Origin: Helicobacter pametensis ATCC 51478
Lineage (GTDB): Bacteria; Campylobacterota; Campylobacteria; Campylobacterales; Helicobacteraceae
Length of the DNA stretch: 64,000 bases
Assembly (NCBI RefSeq): GCF_000518225.1
Contig: NZ_KI912401.1
Coordinates: forward strand, 437,478-501,477
Direction: 5' to 3'
The position numbers and the translations under genes are program-made. The notes beneath the pieces were generated by a model. That model saw only the letters and a program-made list of their open reading frames with translations, was not told the origin of the DNA and did not search any database. How positions within the stretch are numbered: the first letter of the stretch is position 1; the number at the start of each line of letters is the position of its first letter. Positions 55,422 through 64,000 of the stretch are shown one piece after another.

Positions 55422-56567
55422 TTAGAAAATATATGTGTAACTCACGCCAATCATCCAAGTTGAGAGCTCTGTCCTCCATTCTTTTTGCAAGATCTCTGAA
55501 TGTAATGGGATCTTACTCTCAAGCTCAAATCGATTATTTTCATAAAGAGTATAAGCAAAGCCAAGAGAAAGTGCGGGCATCGCATAATACTCACTCAGTG
55601 TATCTGTGCCATCATTGCTAAACTCCCCATAACTCACACCAACTCCAAACCCACCAAAAACCCCAAAGCTATGATTTTGCAGCACAACAAAATCATATAA
55701 AACCTCAGCATAAAAACTATAGTTGAAGCTAAGCTTAGCATCCACTACCACATTTCGTGTGTCATCAAAAAATGTCTCAGAAAAATGATTGGACCAATCT
55801 CCCAAATGTGCATACGCCCTCACTCCAAGATAATCTGTGAAATAATGCTGATACCCCAATCTAAAATAATATGAAAATGCACTATCATAAAATCTTTGAT
55901 TCCCACCATTTCCTCCAACCCACATACGATCAATACTTCCCCCAATCCCAGCACCAATCATCACCCCATTACGATTGCGGATAAATAATGGCTCGATATC
56001 TTCCCCCTCGTATTCATCAACCATCTGCACAACAGCAGGAGGTGGGGCTTGGATGGGTTTGGGTCGTGGTTTGCGTGGAGGAAGTTTCATTTTGTATGGG
56101 GGCATTTTTTGAAACATCATATCCTGAGTGATTGGTCGCGATGGACTAACACTTGGCTGAATCAAGTTTTGTGTATCCCTATCATTACTCACTTCTGGAG
56201 GATAAACCTTGACCTTAAGGTTTGGATTCTTCTGCTGTGTTTGTACAGGATTATAAGGTGGGATAACATTGACATTTGGCAAAGCTTGCTTAGGCTGATA
56301 TTGAGGGGGGCGAGCATTTTGGACTTGAACATTTAGATTTTGCTTAAAAGATTGGGAATTATTATTTTGATTGGGTTGGATCTTCACCCCAAGACTCTGG
56401 GATCTAGATGGAGTAGAAGATCTTTGAGGAGGGATAACCTGAGGAGCAATTTTCCCAGTGTTTCTGTTGCTCATCTGAGCGCCACTACGGGATTCAGAGG
56501 GCAACACATTGTAGTTGATCCCCCATATACAAGAAAAAATAAGAAGACAAATGAAAATTATTTGCAT
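55422..56567 (-). CDS. Outer-membrane barrel protein with a long proline/asparagine-rich N-terminal region
   Basis: The 381-residue protein has a signal peptide (about 1-18). A disordered, Pro/Gln/Asn-rich stretch follows (about 20-185, with PPQYQPKQALPNVNVIPP and PPRKPRPKPIQAPPP). A C-terminal barrel runs from about 200 to the end (RNGVMIGAGIGGSIDR, YYFRLGYQHYF, SWMIGVSYTYIF), ending in Phe. Helicobacter OMP barrels resemble the C-terminal part. The long N-terminal arm is probably periplasmic. The start overlaps the gap stop; ATG 56567 is preferred to GTG 56573. Confidence 0.8.
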   Translation of the reverse strand: MQIIFICLLIFSCIWGINYNVLPSESRSGAQMSNRNTGKIAPQVIPPQRSSTPSRSQSLGVKIQPNQNNNSQSFKQNLNVQVQNARPPQYQPKQALPNVNVIPPYNPVQTQQKNPNLKVKVYPPEVSNDRDTQNLIQPSVSPSRPITQDMMFQKMPPYKMKLPPRKPRPKPIQAPPPAVVQMVDEYEGEDIEPLFIRNRNGVMIGAGIGGSIDRMWVGGNGGNQRFYDSAFSYYFRLGYQHYFTDYLGVRAYAHLGDWSNHFSETFFDDTRNVVVDAKLSFNYSFYAEVLYDFVVLQNHSFGVFGGFGVGVSYGEFSNDGTDTLSEYYAMPALSLGFAYTLYENNRFELESKIPLHSEILQKEWRTELSTWMIGVSYTYIF

Positions 56568-57544
56568 ACCCACCTAGCCATCTCAACAATTCGATTTGCA
56601 TACCCCCATTCATTGTCATACCATCCCATCAGCTTAAGATGTGTATCAGCGACAACAAAACTCAAGTCTTTGGCCAATATCACACTTGAAGGATTCCCAA
56701 TAAAATCACTTGAAACTCCATAATTTTCATCAAAGCTCAAAATTCCTCTAAGCGAAGTGGAGGCATAATGCTCAAAAATCTCATGCAAATTCTCAATTTT
56801 GACTTCTTTGGAAACTCTTAGACTCAAATCAATCATTGAAACATCTGGCACAGGCACCCTAACGCTATGACCATGCATCTTATCTTTGAGTGAGGGGAGC
56901 ACACGATAGAGAGCCCTTGCAGACCCTGTACTTGTTGGGATGATATTCACACCAGCTGCCCGACTTCGGCGCTTATCACTCCTGTGGGCATGATCAAGCA
57001 GATTTTGATCATTAGTATAAGAATGAATCGTAGTCAAAATCCCACTCTCAATCCCAAAATGCTCATCAACGATCTGACAAATAGGGGCAATTGCATTGGT
57101 TGTGCATGAGGCATTGGAGAGAATGGTTTGGCCTTGATATGATTGATGATTGACACCTAAGACAAAAATAGGCATGTCCTCATCCATCGGTGGAGCAGAG
57201 AGGATGACTTTCTTGGCTCCTTTTTGGAGATGATGAGAGATTGTTTCTTGAGTGAGAAACTTCCCACTTGCCTCAATCACCACATCCACTTCTCCAAAGT
57301 TGAGTTCATCCTGATCCTTGACACAAGAGAGTAAAATCTCAGAATCTTCATAGACCAAACGATCCTGAAATAATCGCACATCTTGATCAAGCTGACCATG
57401 CACACTATCTCTTTGGAACAAATAATGCAAAATCTCCCAAGAAGCGATATCATTGATCCTAGTTAGTTTGACTCCTGGCGTCTGCATAATGACTCTAGCA
57501 ATGCTGCGTCCAAGTCTTCCAAAACCATTGAGTGCTATTTTCAT
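56558..57544 (-). CDS. gap: Glyceraldehyde-3-phosphate dehydrogenase
   Basis: The 328-residue enzyme has the NAD-binding start MKIALNGFGRLGRS, the active-site ILSNASCTTNAIAPICQIV (nucleophile Cys), RSRAAGVNIIPTSTGSA and the terminal WYDNEWGYANR. ATG 57544 after GGAGAG is preferred to an in-frame ATG at 57559. It carries out the oxidative phosphorylation of glyceraldehyde-3-phosphate, probably mainly for gluconeogenesis in Helicobacter. Confidence 0.95.
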   Translation of the reverse strand: MKIALNGFGRLGRSIARVIMQTPGVKLTRINDIASWEILHYLFQRDSVHGQLDQDVRLFQDRLVYEDSEILLSCVKDQDELNFGEVDVVIEASGKFLTQETISHHLQKGAKKVILSAPPMDEDMPIFVLGVNHQSYQGQTILSNASCTTNAIAPICQIVDEHFGIESGILTTIHSYTNDQNLLDHAHRSDKRRSRAAGVNIIPTSTGSARALYRVLPSLKDKMHGHSVRVPVPDVSMIDLSLRVSKEVKIENLHEIFEHYASTSLRGILSFDENYGVSSDFIGNPSSVILAKDLSFVVADTHLKLMGWYDNEWGYANRIVEMARWVCK

Positions 57545-57693
57545 AACAATTCTCTCCATCCATGATGATTCTAAAATATAGCAAAAGCAAAAACTGCTCC
57601 CACTTCATCATCAATGGAAAATTCTGATTAACTAAGCAAAATTTAATTTATTGTATGATTTCTGCGCATTTTGCATTCAAAAAGGAGAAACAA

Positions 57694-58383
57694 ATGAGTC
57701 TGTATGACAGAGAGTATACGCGATCTTATGATCATGCGCAAGCTCTTGATAATGCTCTTGTGAGCTTTGTTAAGACGACATATAAATTTTTTGCAGGTAG
57801 CCTTCTGCTTGGCACTTTGGGCGCGCTGTTTGGATTTATGTTCTTTGAAACCGTTGTGACCTATAAGTGGGTCTTTTTTATCGCTGAAATTGCCGCACTT
57901 TTTGGACTTATGTTTTCCAAAGGCAAGCCAGGATTAAATCTTTTGATGCTCTTTGCATTCACAACACTAAGCGGGATCACATTGGTTCCACTTCTTGGTT
58001 TTGTTATAGCCAAAAGTGGTGTCATGGCTGTGGCTCAAGCTCTTGGAATGACGACAATTGTTTTTGGAGTCATGAGTATCTATGCGATTAAGACTAAAAG
58101 CGATCTTGCCAATATGGGTAAAATGCTTTTCATCGCATTGATTGTGGTTCTTGTTTGCTCAATTGTCAACATTTTCTTAGGCTCACCAGCCTTGCAAACA
58201 ATCATTGCTGGAGCAAGTGCTGTTCTTTTTAGCCTTTATGTTGCATACGACACACAAAATATCATTAGAGGTGCTTATGATAGCCCAATCGATGCTGCTG
58301 TCGCACTCTATCTAGATTTTCTCAATATCTTTATTTCGATTCTTCAACTCTTTGGATTGCTCGGCAATAGCAACCAAGACTAA
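57694..58383 (+). CDS. Bax inhibitor-1 / YccA family membrane protein
   Basis: The 229-residue protein has about seven membrane helices, a soluble start MSLYDREYTRSYDHAQAL, and the family end ALYLDFLNIFISILQLFGLLG with VAYDTQNII. BI-1 (TMBIM) proteins are Ca2+-leak or protease-associated factors; YccA modulates FtsH. ATG 57694 follows AAAGGAG. The stop codon runs straight into an A8G8 tract. Confidence 0.92.
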   Translation: MSLYDREYTRSYDHAQALDNALVSFVKTTYKFFAGSLLLGTLGALFGFMFFETVVTYKWVFFIAEIAALFGLMFSKGKPGLNLLMLFAFTTLSGITLVPLLGFVIAKSGVMAVAQALGMTTIVFGVMSIYAIKTKSDLANMGKMLFIALIVVLVCSIVNIFLGSPALQTIIAGASAVLFSLYVAYDTQNIIRGAYDSPIDAAVALYLDFLNIFISILQLFGLLGNSNQD

Positions 58384-58397
58384 AAAAAAGGGGGGGG
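58382..58397 (+). repeat. Composite A8G8 tract at the BI-1 gene stop
   Basis: The TAA stop of the BI-1 gene is part of an A8 run (58382-58389) followed by G8 (58390-58397). Because the stop precedes the G-run, slippage would not change this protein. Confidence 0.88.
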
Positions 58398-58489
58398 TCT
58401 TCATAATTTTTCTTCTTTGATTGACTATCGCAATTTTTACATCATCAATTGAGTTTTATTCTAAAGGCTATACTTTTGGATTATTTTAA

Positions 58490-58672
58490 ATGAAGGGATA
58501 TCTCTCTCTTATGTGCTTTTGTCTTACTCAAAGTCAATCGACTCAATTTGATCGCTTCACCACTTCCAATCACTCAAGAAAATAGACATACCGACCAAAT
58601 CAAGACACTCGTTATTGTGAGCTATATAAAGCATTGGCAAGAAAACAAAATAGATCTTATTTAGATGAATAA
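58490..58672 (+). pseudogene. Possible decayed small reading frame
   Basis: An ATG at 58490 opens 31 codons to a TAG (58583-58585). The same frame then stays open for 28 more codons (TYRPNQDTRYCELYKALARK and on) to TAA 58670-58672, overlapping the end of the opposite gene. The second part looks protein-like. I recognise no family; it may be chance. The rest of the 273-base gap shows nothing else apart from the A8G8 tract. Confidence 0.25.
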
Positions 58673-59115
58673 AGCGAATACTTGACCTTATAGTAATCAA
58701 AGTCTTCCAAAATTTTGTCTTGCATTTCTTTGTTATTAAGAAAAATCACAAGCTGGATGACTTCATTGGTTTTGTAGTATGCATACTCAACCTTGCTCTC
58801 AAGCAAAATCTGATTGATACAATAGAAGCGATACTCACTCAAATCATTGATAAAAACACGCAATGGCTCTACACCACGATCAAAATTATAATTGAGAACC
58901 ATCTCATTGGCAGGATATGTATAGTTTTGCTGTGTTTGCTCTGATAGGGTCTCTACCCACTTCTCATCTTTTTTTGATTCTCTATCTTCAACCTTAGAAG
59001 TTGGAGGATCAAATAATGAGAAGCGAATAGGCTGCTGTAAAGAATAAATAACCCACCCCACCGCGCAGAAAAACAAAGCGCAAAATGCAAAAAAAGCTAA
59101 AGCTTTACTTTTCAT
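58657..59115 (-). CDS. Membrane-anchored periplasmic protein of unknown function
   Basis: The 152-residue protein has one N-terminal hydrophobic helix (about 5-25, ALAFFAFCALFFCAVGWVIY) and a periplasmic part with no recognised domain (Glu/Lys-rich linker, then FDRGVEPLRVFINDLSEYRFYCINQ). It overlaps the rpsA stop by ATGA. H. pylori appears to have a similar gene in the same place next to rpsA (HP0398, recalled), so it is conserved, but its role is unknown. Confidence 0.8.
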   Translation of the reverse strand: MKSKALAFFAFCALFFCAVGWVIYSLQQPIRFSLFDPPTSKVEDRESKKDEKWVETLSEQTQQNYTYPANEMVLNYNFDRGVEPLRVFINDLSEYRFYCINQILLESKVEYAYYKTNEVIQLVIFLNNKEMQDKILEDFDYYKVKYSLYSSK

Positions 59116-60776
59116 TGCTCTCGTCGTTTGAGAATATCACCTAGAGTCATTTTAGAATCAGAGTTATATTGATTGAGCTGTTCACGCTCTTTGATACGAT
59201 CAAGTCTCTTGATAGAGACTCTTACTCTTGAGTTTTGACGATCAATATGAGCAACAACACCTTCAATCTCATCACCAATTTTTATCTCTTCTTTCTTAAG
59301 TGGCACAAGATCCTCATCTCTAATCAAAGCTTCAATCTCACCCAAAGAGATAAACACACCAAATTCTTTGATATCTACAATATTTCCCTTCACAACACTA
59401 TCAAGAGAGTAATCCTTGAGAAAACGATCAAGAGGAGACTCTTCAAGAGCCTTAAGCGAAAGAGAGATTTTTTCATTGGATCGATCGATTTTGATCACTT
59501 TGACACGAACACAATCGCCTACTTGCAAAGATGAAGCTTTTTTACTTTTATCCCATGAATAGTCTTCATTGTGCAACAATCCATCTACTTCTCCCACATT
59601 GACAAAAGCTCCAAAATCCGTAGTTTTCACAACTTTCCCTTCCAACACATCCCCCTCATTCACTCGTTGTGCAAACTGAGCAAAAGGCTTTGGCATCAAT
59701 TTTTTAAGTGAAACTCTCAATCTTCTTTTAGTCATATCAATTTCGATGATTTCTACATCTAGCTCTTGTTTTTCAGAAATCACATCAGATGGATGCTGAA
59801 GCTGTTTATCCCAAGAAATTTCAGAAATATGCAAGAATCCCTCTGTTCCATTTCCTAGATCAACAAATGCTCCATAATTCTCGATCTTACTGACCACAAC
59901 GCGGATCGTATCACCCACTTCTAGCTTATCTTCAATCTCTTTCCAAGGATCATCTTGTGTCGCTTTGATTGAAAAAGAAAGGCGTTTTTTCTCAGAATCA
60001 AATCCCAATACTTTCACCTGCACTTTATCGCCTGTATTGACAAATAACATCGGATTGACAGGACCCTTGTGACTGATCTCTGTATAATGCACCAATCCCT
60101 CGACGCCATCCACCTCTACAAAAATCCCAAATGAAGCTGCTTTGACAACGACTCCTTCATGCACCTTGTCAAGCTCGCCTAGAAGCTTTTGGATATTGCT
60201 CTCACGATTTTTTTCTATTTCATCAAGATATTTTTTACGAGAAACGACAATAGTTCTCTCAGCCTCATTGACACCAATAACAATAGCTTTGACCTGCTTG
60301 CCAATTATTTTGCCATCATCTCGAAGGGCTGATTCGCGTCTTGGCAAAAATGCTTCTACCCCATCAAACTCCACAACATATCCGCCCTTATTCTTGCGTA
60401 TAATTTCGCAATTTACGACCAATCCCTCATAATTATCTTTAATCTCAGCAATCTTTTGCTCAAGTTTTCTTAGCTTCTCAACTTTTTTGTGTGAAATCGA
60501 TAAGCGCTCTTGATTTCCACTCACATAAACCTCAATTTTATCGCCCACAGCAAATAAAACATTGCCAGACTTATCCTGAATCTCAGTGATTGGCAATCTC
60601 CCCTCTTGCTTAGCACCGCTCACAGCGATCATCGCATAATCATTATCAACCCTTACAATCACGCCCTCTTGGATCTTGCCCTCATCTAAGCGTCTCTCGC
60701 TCTCATTGAGCAGAGCTTCAAAATCAAGCTCATCATCTAATTTTAAACTTTCAATCTGTTCTGGGTTAATCCTCAT
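59112..60776 (-). CDS. rpsA: 30S ribosomal protein S1
   Basis: The 554-residue protein is built of consecutive S1 (OB-fold) repeats, about six, with typical units such as GVVVKAASFGIFVEVDGVEGLVH, VSKIENYGAFVDLGNGTEGFLH and GKVVKTTDFGAFVNVGEVDGLLH. It binds mRNA to the 30S subunit. ATG 60776 lies at better distance from AAGGA than ATG 60785, which abuts it. Confidence 0.95.
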   Translation of the reverse strand: MRINPEQIESLKLDDELDFEALLNESERRLDEGKIQEGVIVRVDNDYAMIAVSGAKQEGRLPITEIQDKSGNVLFAVGDKIEVYVSGNQERLSISHKKVEKLRKLEQKIAEIKDNYEGLVVNCEIIRKNKGGYVVEFDGVEAFLPRRESALRDDGKIIGKQVKAIVIGVNEAERTIVVSRKKYLDEIEKNRESNIQKLLGELDKVHEGVVVKAASFGIFVEVDGVEGLVHYTEISHKGPVNPMLFVNTGDKVQVKVLGFDSEKKRLSFSIKATQDDPWKEIEDKLEVGDTIRVVVSKIENYGAFVDLGNGTEGFLHISEISWDKQLQHPSDVISEKQELDVEIIEIDMTKRRLRVSLKKLMPKPFAQFAQRVNEGDVLEGKVVKTTDFGAFVNVGEVDGLLHNEDYSWDKSKKASSLQVGDCVRVKVIKIDRSNEKISLSLKALEESPLDRFLKDYSLDSVVKGNIVDIKEFGVFISLGEIEALIRDEDLVPLKKEEIKIGDEIEGVVAHIDRQNSRVRVSIKRLDRIKEREQLNQYNSDSKMTLGDILKRREQ

Positions 60777-60842
60777 GACCTTCATTCCTTACAATAAAAT
60801 ATTGCTATTCTATCTTATAACACAAGGGTTTTAGACTGATAT

Positions 60843-61667
60843 TTATAATGCCTCAATCGCCCTTTTAACATTTTGAATAATCCAATCTGGTGTAGAAGCA
60901 CCCGCTGTCAAACCACAAATTTTTTTACCCAAAAACCACTCTTTGTTCAAATCTTTTTCATCTTCGATAAGATAGCTATCTGGACAGTATTCTTTGGCAA
61001 TACTAAAGAGCTGTTTTGTATTGGAAGAACTCAATCCTCCCACAACAACCATCACATCTACTTCTTGGGCAAGCTCACGCGTTGCATCTTGATTTTGGAA
61101 TGTTGCATTACAAATTGTATTAAACACTCTTGTTTCATGAGCATTGCGGATCAAAAAATGTGCAATTTCGATAAATTTTTCCGTTTGCTTTGTAGTCTGA
61201 GAAACCAATGCTACGCGTTTTGGGATTTTGGTATCGATCAGTTCATCCAAGCTTCCCACTACGATTGCTGGGGTGCTTGAATAGCTCATCACACTTTTTA
61301 CCTCTGGATGCGTCATATCTCCAAAAATAATCACTTGATATCCTTGAGCACTCATCTCTTCTACAATTTTTTGAGGTTTGGTGACATAAGGACATGTTGC
61401 ATCTGTGACAGAGACATTCTTTTGACGCAAAGCCATTAGATCATTTTTGGGGATTCCATGCGTGCGGACAATGACTTGATCCCCTCCATCTACTTCATCT
61501 AGGGTTTGCACCAATTTCACACCAAAAGAATGACGCAACCGATCAATTTCTTTTTGATTATGAATCAAAGCTCCAAAGGTAACACCTCCACGACTTTTTT
61601 CAGCGATTTTGATCGCTCTTTTGACACCAAAACAAAATCCAAAACTCTTTGCCAAACGCACTTTCAT
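60843..61667 (-). CDS. ispH: 4-hydroxy-3-methylbut-2-enyl diphosphate reductase
   Basis: The 274-residue iron-sulfur enzyme ends the MEP isoprenoid pathway. Three [4Fe-4S]-ligand cysteines lie in SFGFCFGVKRAI, VTDATCPYVTKPQKIVE and NTICNATFQNQDA. ATG 61667 overlaps the aroA TGA (ATGA) and follows AAAGGA, so it is preferred to 61673. Confidence 0.96.
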   Translation of the reverse strand: MKVRLAKSFGFCFGVKRAIKIAEKSRGGVTFGALIHNQKEIDRLRHSFGVKLVQTLDEVDGGDQVIVRTHGIPKNDLMALRQKNVSVTDATCPYVTKPQKIVEEMSAQGYQVIIFGDMTHPEVKSVMSYSSTPAIVVGSLDELIDTKIPKRVALVSQTTKQTEKFIEIAHFLIRNAHETRVFNTICNATFQNQDATRELAQEVDVMVVVGGLSSSNTKQLFSIAKEYCPDSYLIEDEKDLNKEWFLGKKICGLTAGASTPDWIIQNVKRAIEAL

Positions 61668-62935
61668 TTCCATCCTTTATAACTCACAAAAAATTTTAAA
61701 AAATCAAAAAAACGAGGAAATGAGATATCAATACACTCACTCCCTACAATCTCAACTTGATTTCTCACTCCTGCAAGAGCAAAACTCATCGCAATGCGAT
61801 GATCACCAAAACTCTGCACAACTCCATCACAAAATTCCCCACCATGTATTTTGATTCCATCTTCTAATTCCTCTGCCTCAATCCCCAAAGCTAGTAGATT
61901 TGAGACAATCGAGGCAATGCGATCACTTTCTTTAAACCTCAATTCCTGAGCATTATAAATATAACTCACTCCTTTCGCACAAGCTAGTGCGATACAAAGA
62001 GCAGGGATCTCATCAATCAGCCATGAAATAGAAGATGAAATCTCAATAGCCTGTAGCTCACTAGATCTAGCATACACTACGCCGATTGGCTCCACCCCAT
62101 CAAGTGTGATTTCATAGCTTAGATATGCACCCATTTGTTTGAGAATCTCAAAAGCTTGGATTCTTGTAGGATTGAGCAAAACTTCTGAGATTCTAATCTC
62201 CATCTGATGTGAAATCAGACAGGCGACAATAAGATAGATCACACTTGAGGGATCATTGGGAATCTTAAAGTGATAAGAGGGTAATGGATGACTGAGAGGA
62301 GAGATCAAAATCTCTTTATCGTGCTGAATGATTTGGGCCCCCAAATGAGACAAAAAACGCTCACTATGATCTCGACTGAGCTCTTCTTCACTATAGCGAC
62401 TTTCACAGTTAGCTTGCAAGGCTGCTAGGATAAAAGCACTTTTGATCTGTGCTGAAGCGATGGAGCTATGGAAGCAAATTCCTCTCAATGTTTCACTCCC
62501 CTCCAATACAAATGGAGCATTTGAGGAAGAAAGCAAGGCTCCCATCTGCTCAAGAGGATCTCGAATCCTCTGCATAGGACGCCTCCTCAAACTCATATCT
62601 CCATCAAATGTAAAACTCCCCCTGCTTCCACTCAAAAGTCCAGCAAAAAGACGCATTGTCGTCCCAGAATTATTGCATTGCAAATATGCTTGAGCTGGAA
62701 GCTTGTGTGGTGGAGAGATCAACAATCTCTCTCCTCTCTGCTCAATTTTTGCTCCCAAAAGTTGAGCAATCTCAAGAGTTGAGCGCACATCTTGAGAATC
62801 CAAAAGATTCTCAATCTCACTCACCCCCTGTGTAAGAAATGCAAAAATTAAACTGCGGTGAGAAAGGGATTTGTCTGGAGCAACCCAATCAAACTCAAGC
62901 TGTTTTGGCACATCTATTTTGGGACAAAGAATCAT
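61664..62935 (-). CDS. aroA: 3-phosphoshikimate 1-carboxyvinyltransferase (EPSP synthase)
   Basis: The 423-residue enzyme of the shikimate pathway has VAPDKSLSHRSLIFAFLTQG, CNNSGTTMRLFAGLLSGS (substrate site), LRRRPMQRIRDPLEQMGA and late FGDHRIAMSFALAG. It overlaps pheT and ispH by ATGA on each side. H. pylori has the same pheT-aroA-ispH-rpsA order. Confidence 0.97.
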   Translation of the reverse strand: MILCPKIDVPKQLEFDWVAPDKSLSHRSLIFAFLTQGVSEIENLLDSQDVRSTLEIAQLLGAKIEQRGERLLISPPHKLPAQAYLQCNNSGTTMRLFAGLLSGSRGSFTFDGDMSLRRRPMQRIRDPLEQMGALLSSSNAPFVLEGSETLRGICFHSSIASAQIKSAFILAALQANCESRYSEEELSRDHSERFLSHLGAQIIQHDKEILISPLSHPLPSYHFKIPNDPSSVIYLIVACLISHQMEIRISEVLLNPTRIQAFEILKQMGAYLSYEITLDGVEPIGVVYARSSELQAIEISSSISWLIDEIPALCIALACAKGVSYIYNAQELRFKESDRIASIVSNLLALGIEAEELEDGIKIHGGEFCDGVVQSFGDHRIAMSFALAGVRNQVEIVGSECIDISFPRFFDFLKFFVSYKGWK

Positions 62936-64000
62936 TGACGCAATGTTGCTCCAAATTTTTGATGTAAAAGATTTATGATGCTTTGCATACTTTGTTGCAA
63001 ATCTTCTTCTTGAAGTGTTTTATGCATCGATTGAAGCACAAAGCGAATGCTCAAAGCCACAGATTCTCCAAAACTCTCATGCCTATATAGATCAAGGGGA
63101 TAAAATGAAACAAGATTCTCAATCTTAGCTTGATGAATCGCTTGATGCACAAGATCAAATGAAATCTTAGAGTTAATCATTACTGTGAGATCTCGCACAC
63201 TTGCCTGAAATTTTGAAAATTCTTGGCATTTTCTCTGCACATCTTGATACAAAGGTTTCAAAAGCACCTCACACACAAATCCTCCATCAAAACCACTTCT
63301 AGGATTGAGCTTCCCAATGTAGCCAATTCTCTGTCCATTTTTCACAATCCATGCACTCTGATATAAGTGCAAAAGCTTAGAAGTCAGTGCATTTTCTTCC
63401 ATCTCCACAAGCCTAGCATCCCCAATCACCCTAAAAACGACATCAGCAAAACTATAAAAATCCCACTCTACTCCCTTAGAATGAGGAAAAGCTTCAATCT
63501 CTTTGAGAGAATTCACAGCAAATGCAAGCTTTTCGATCTCATCGCGCTCTGATGTATAGCAGATTCCACTCTCACACATCGCAATTGCCCTAAAGCCAAG
63601 ATTCTCATTTCTTTGGATACTCTCAAGCATCGCAGGGATCAGGGAAGTTCTGAGCGAATTGAGTTCATTTGTGATTGGATTAAGCACATCAAGATGTTCT
63701 TTGAGCACCTCAAATCCAAGATCCAATAGTTTGTCTCGATCAACAAAAACATAATGAAGCGTCTCACAAAATCCAAGTGCAACGGCTCTTTTGAGGAGAT
63801 TGCGCTTGGCCTTAAAATCAAAATAGGTTTGATTCTCTCTTAAGGAATGCTCTTGAAAAACAAGGGGGGCACTTTGGATATTTTCTATCCCATAAAAGCG
63901 CAAAATCTCCTCTGTCACATCTTGAATTGTCTGGATATCGTGGCGATACAAAGGTGGAAAGGCCATAAAAAAAGTCTCATCAAAACTTGCCTCAATTTTA
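62932..64000 (-). CDS. pheT: Phenylalanyl-tRNA synthetase beta subunit, C-terminal part (runs off the window)
   Basis: The frame is open from the right edge to a TGA at 62932-62934, giving about 355 residues of the C-terminal half. PPLYRHDIQTIQDVTEEILRFYG is the beta-subunit B5/core junction, TNELNSLRTSLIPAMLESI is the catalytic-like core motif, and the end QASVRDLTVMINSKISFDLV is the FDX-ACB tRNA-anticodon-binding domain. The true start lies outside the window; the internal ATG at 63966 is not a start. Confidence 0.95.
   Translation of the reverse strand, partial: KIEASFDETFFMAFPPLYRHDIQTIQDVTEEILRFYGIENIQSAPLVFQEHSLRENQTYFDFKAKRNLLKRAVALGFCETLHYVFVDRDKLLDLGFEVLKEHLDVLNPITNELNSLRTSLIPAMLESIQRNENLGFRAIAMCESGICYTSERDEIEKLAFAVNSLKEIEAFPHSKGVEWDFYSFADVVFRVIGDARLVEMEENALTSKLLHLYQSAWIVKNGQRIGYIGKLNPRSGFDGGFVCEVLLKPLYQDVQRKCQEFSKFQASVRDLTVMINSKISFDLVHQAIHQAKIENLVSFYPLDLYRHESFGESVALSIRFVLQSMHKTLQEEDLQQSMQSIINLLHQKFGATLRQ

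Noticed and set aside
1-64000. tRNA genes, CRISPR arrays, IS elements or prophage genes
   Set aside because: No cloverleaf or CCA-type ends, no regularly spaced repeats, and no transposase or integrase-like frames were found in the gaps or the genes.

Overview
The window looks like a chromosomal segment of a Helicobacter species (Campylobacterota), not H. pylori itself. Four things point there: the gene order arsR-arsS-hemB; lspA/glmM/rpsT/prfA and pheT-aroA-ispH-rpsA in H. pylori-like order; VacA-type autotransporters, an Hcp/Sel1-like secreted protein and a SrpA-type catalase-like protein; and many long G or C homopolymer tracts typical of phase variation. Genes are densely packed with many ATGA/TAATG start-stop overlaps. 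No IS element, CRISPR array or tRNA gene was seen. Family and synteny statements are from memory; no database search was run.

Region 1 (1-6890) is a surface-glycan locus. It holds the end of a truncated glycosyltransferase, a nucleotide-sugar dehydrogenase, an MBOAT acyltransferase carrying an in-frame G11 tract (ON), an SGNH-like partner, the conserved UPF0323 lipoprotein / glutathionylspermidine synthase-like pair, and a GT2 glycosyltransferase switched OFF at an A9G10 tract. Region 2 (6890-12703) is core metabolism and acid response: ackA-pta, hemB, and the ArsRS two-component system. Region 3 (12840-17195) is an iron-uptake fbpABC-type operon behind a near-consensus Fur box, followed by yebC. 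Between yebC and lepA, tpx is flanked by decayed fragments that look like type I restriction genes (hsdR start, hsdM end).

Region 4 (18140-26320) has lepA, a catalase-like periplasmic protein and a 1458-residue autotransporter whose beta-barrel is followed by an unusual SPOR-like tail. Region 5 (26320-35590) runs leftward: sel1-like gene, uvrA and a lone ParA-like ATPase, then dapF, an S4 protein, a YrdC-like protein and carB. The SRP RNA gene lies at about 35.7 kb. Region 6 (35800-45900) is a series of leftward operons: GlcG/HbpS-like protein; helicase-OMP-ubiE-argH-hemJ; YigZ and a META-domain lipoprotein; rplT-rpmI-infC-thrS; lspA.

Region 7 (45960-50003) contains an inserted SMR transporter pair, glmM, rpsT, prfA and a DHFR-like gene. 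Region 8 (50295-55412) is accessory: a passenger-less autotransporter barrel with a proline-rich tail, then a McrBC-type restriction system preceded by an A9G11 tract. Region 9 (55422-64000) has a proline-rich OMP, gap, a BI-1 family gene, and rpsA-ispH-aroA-pheT (pheT runs off the window).

The most distinctive signals are the composite A(n)G(n) tracts dispersed in coding, leader and post-stop positions, the two autotransporters with periplasmic tails after the barrel, the phase-variable glycan O-acylation module, and the tract-associated McrBC system.
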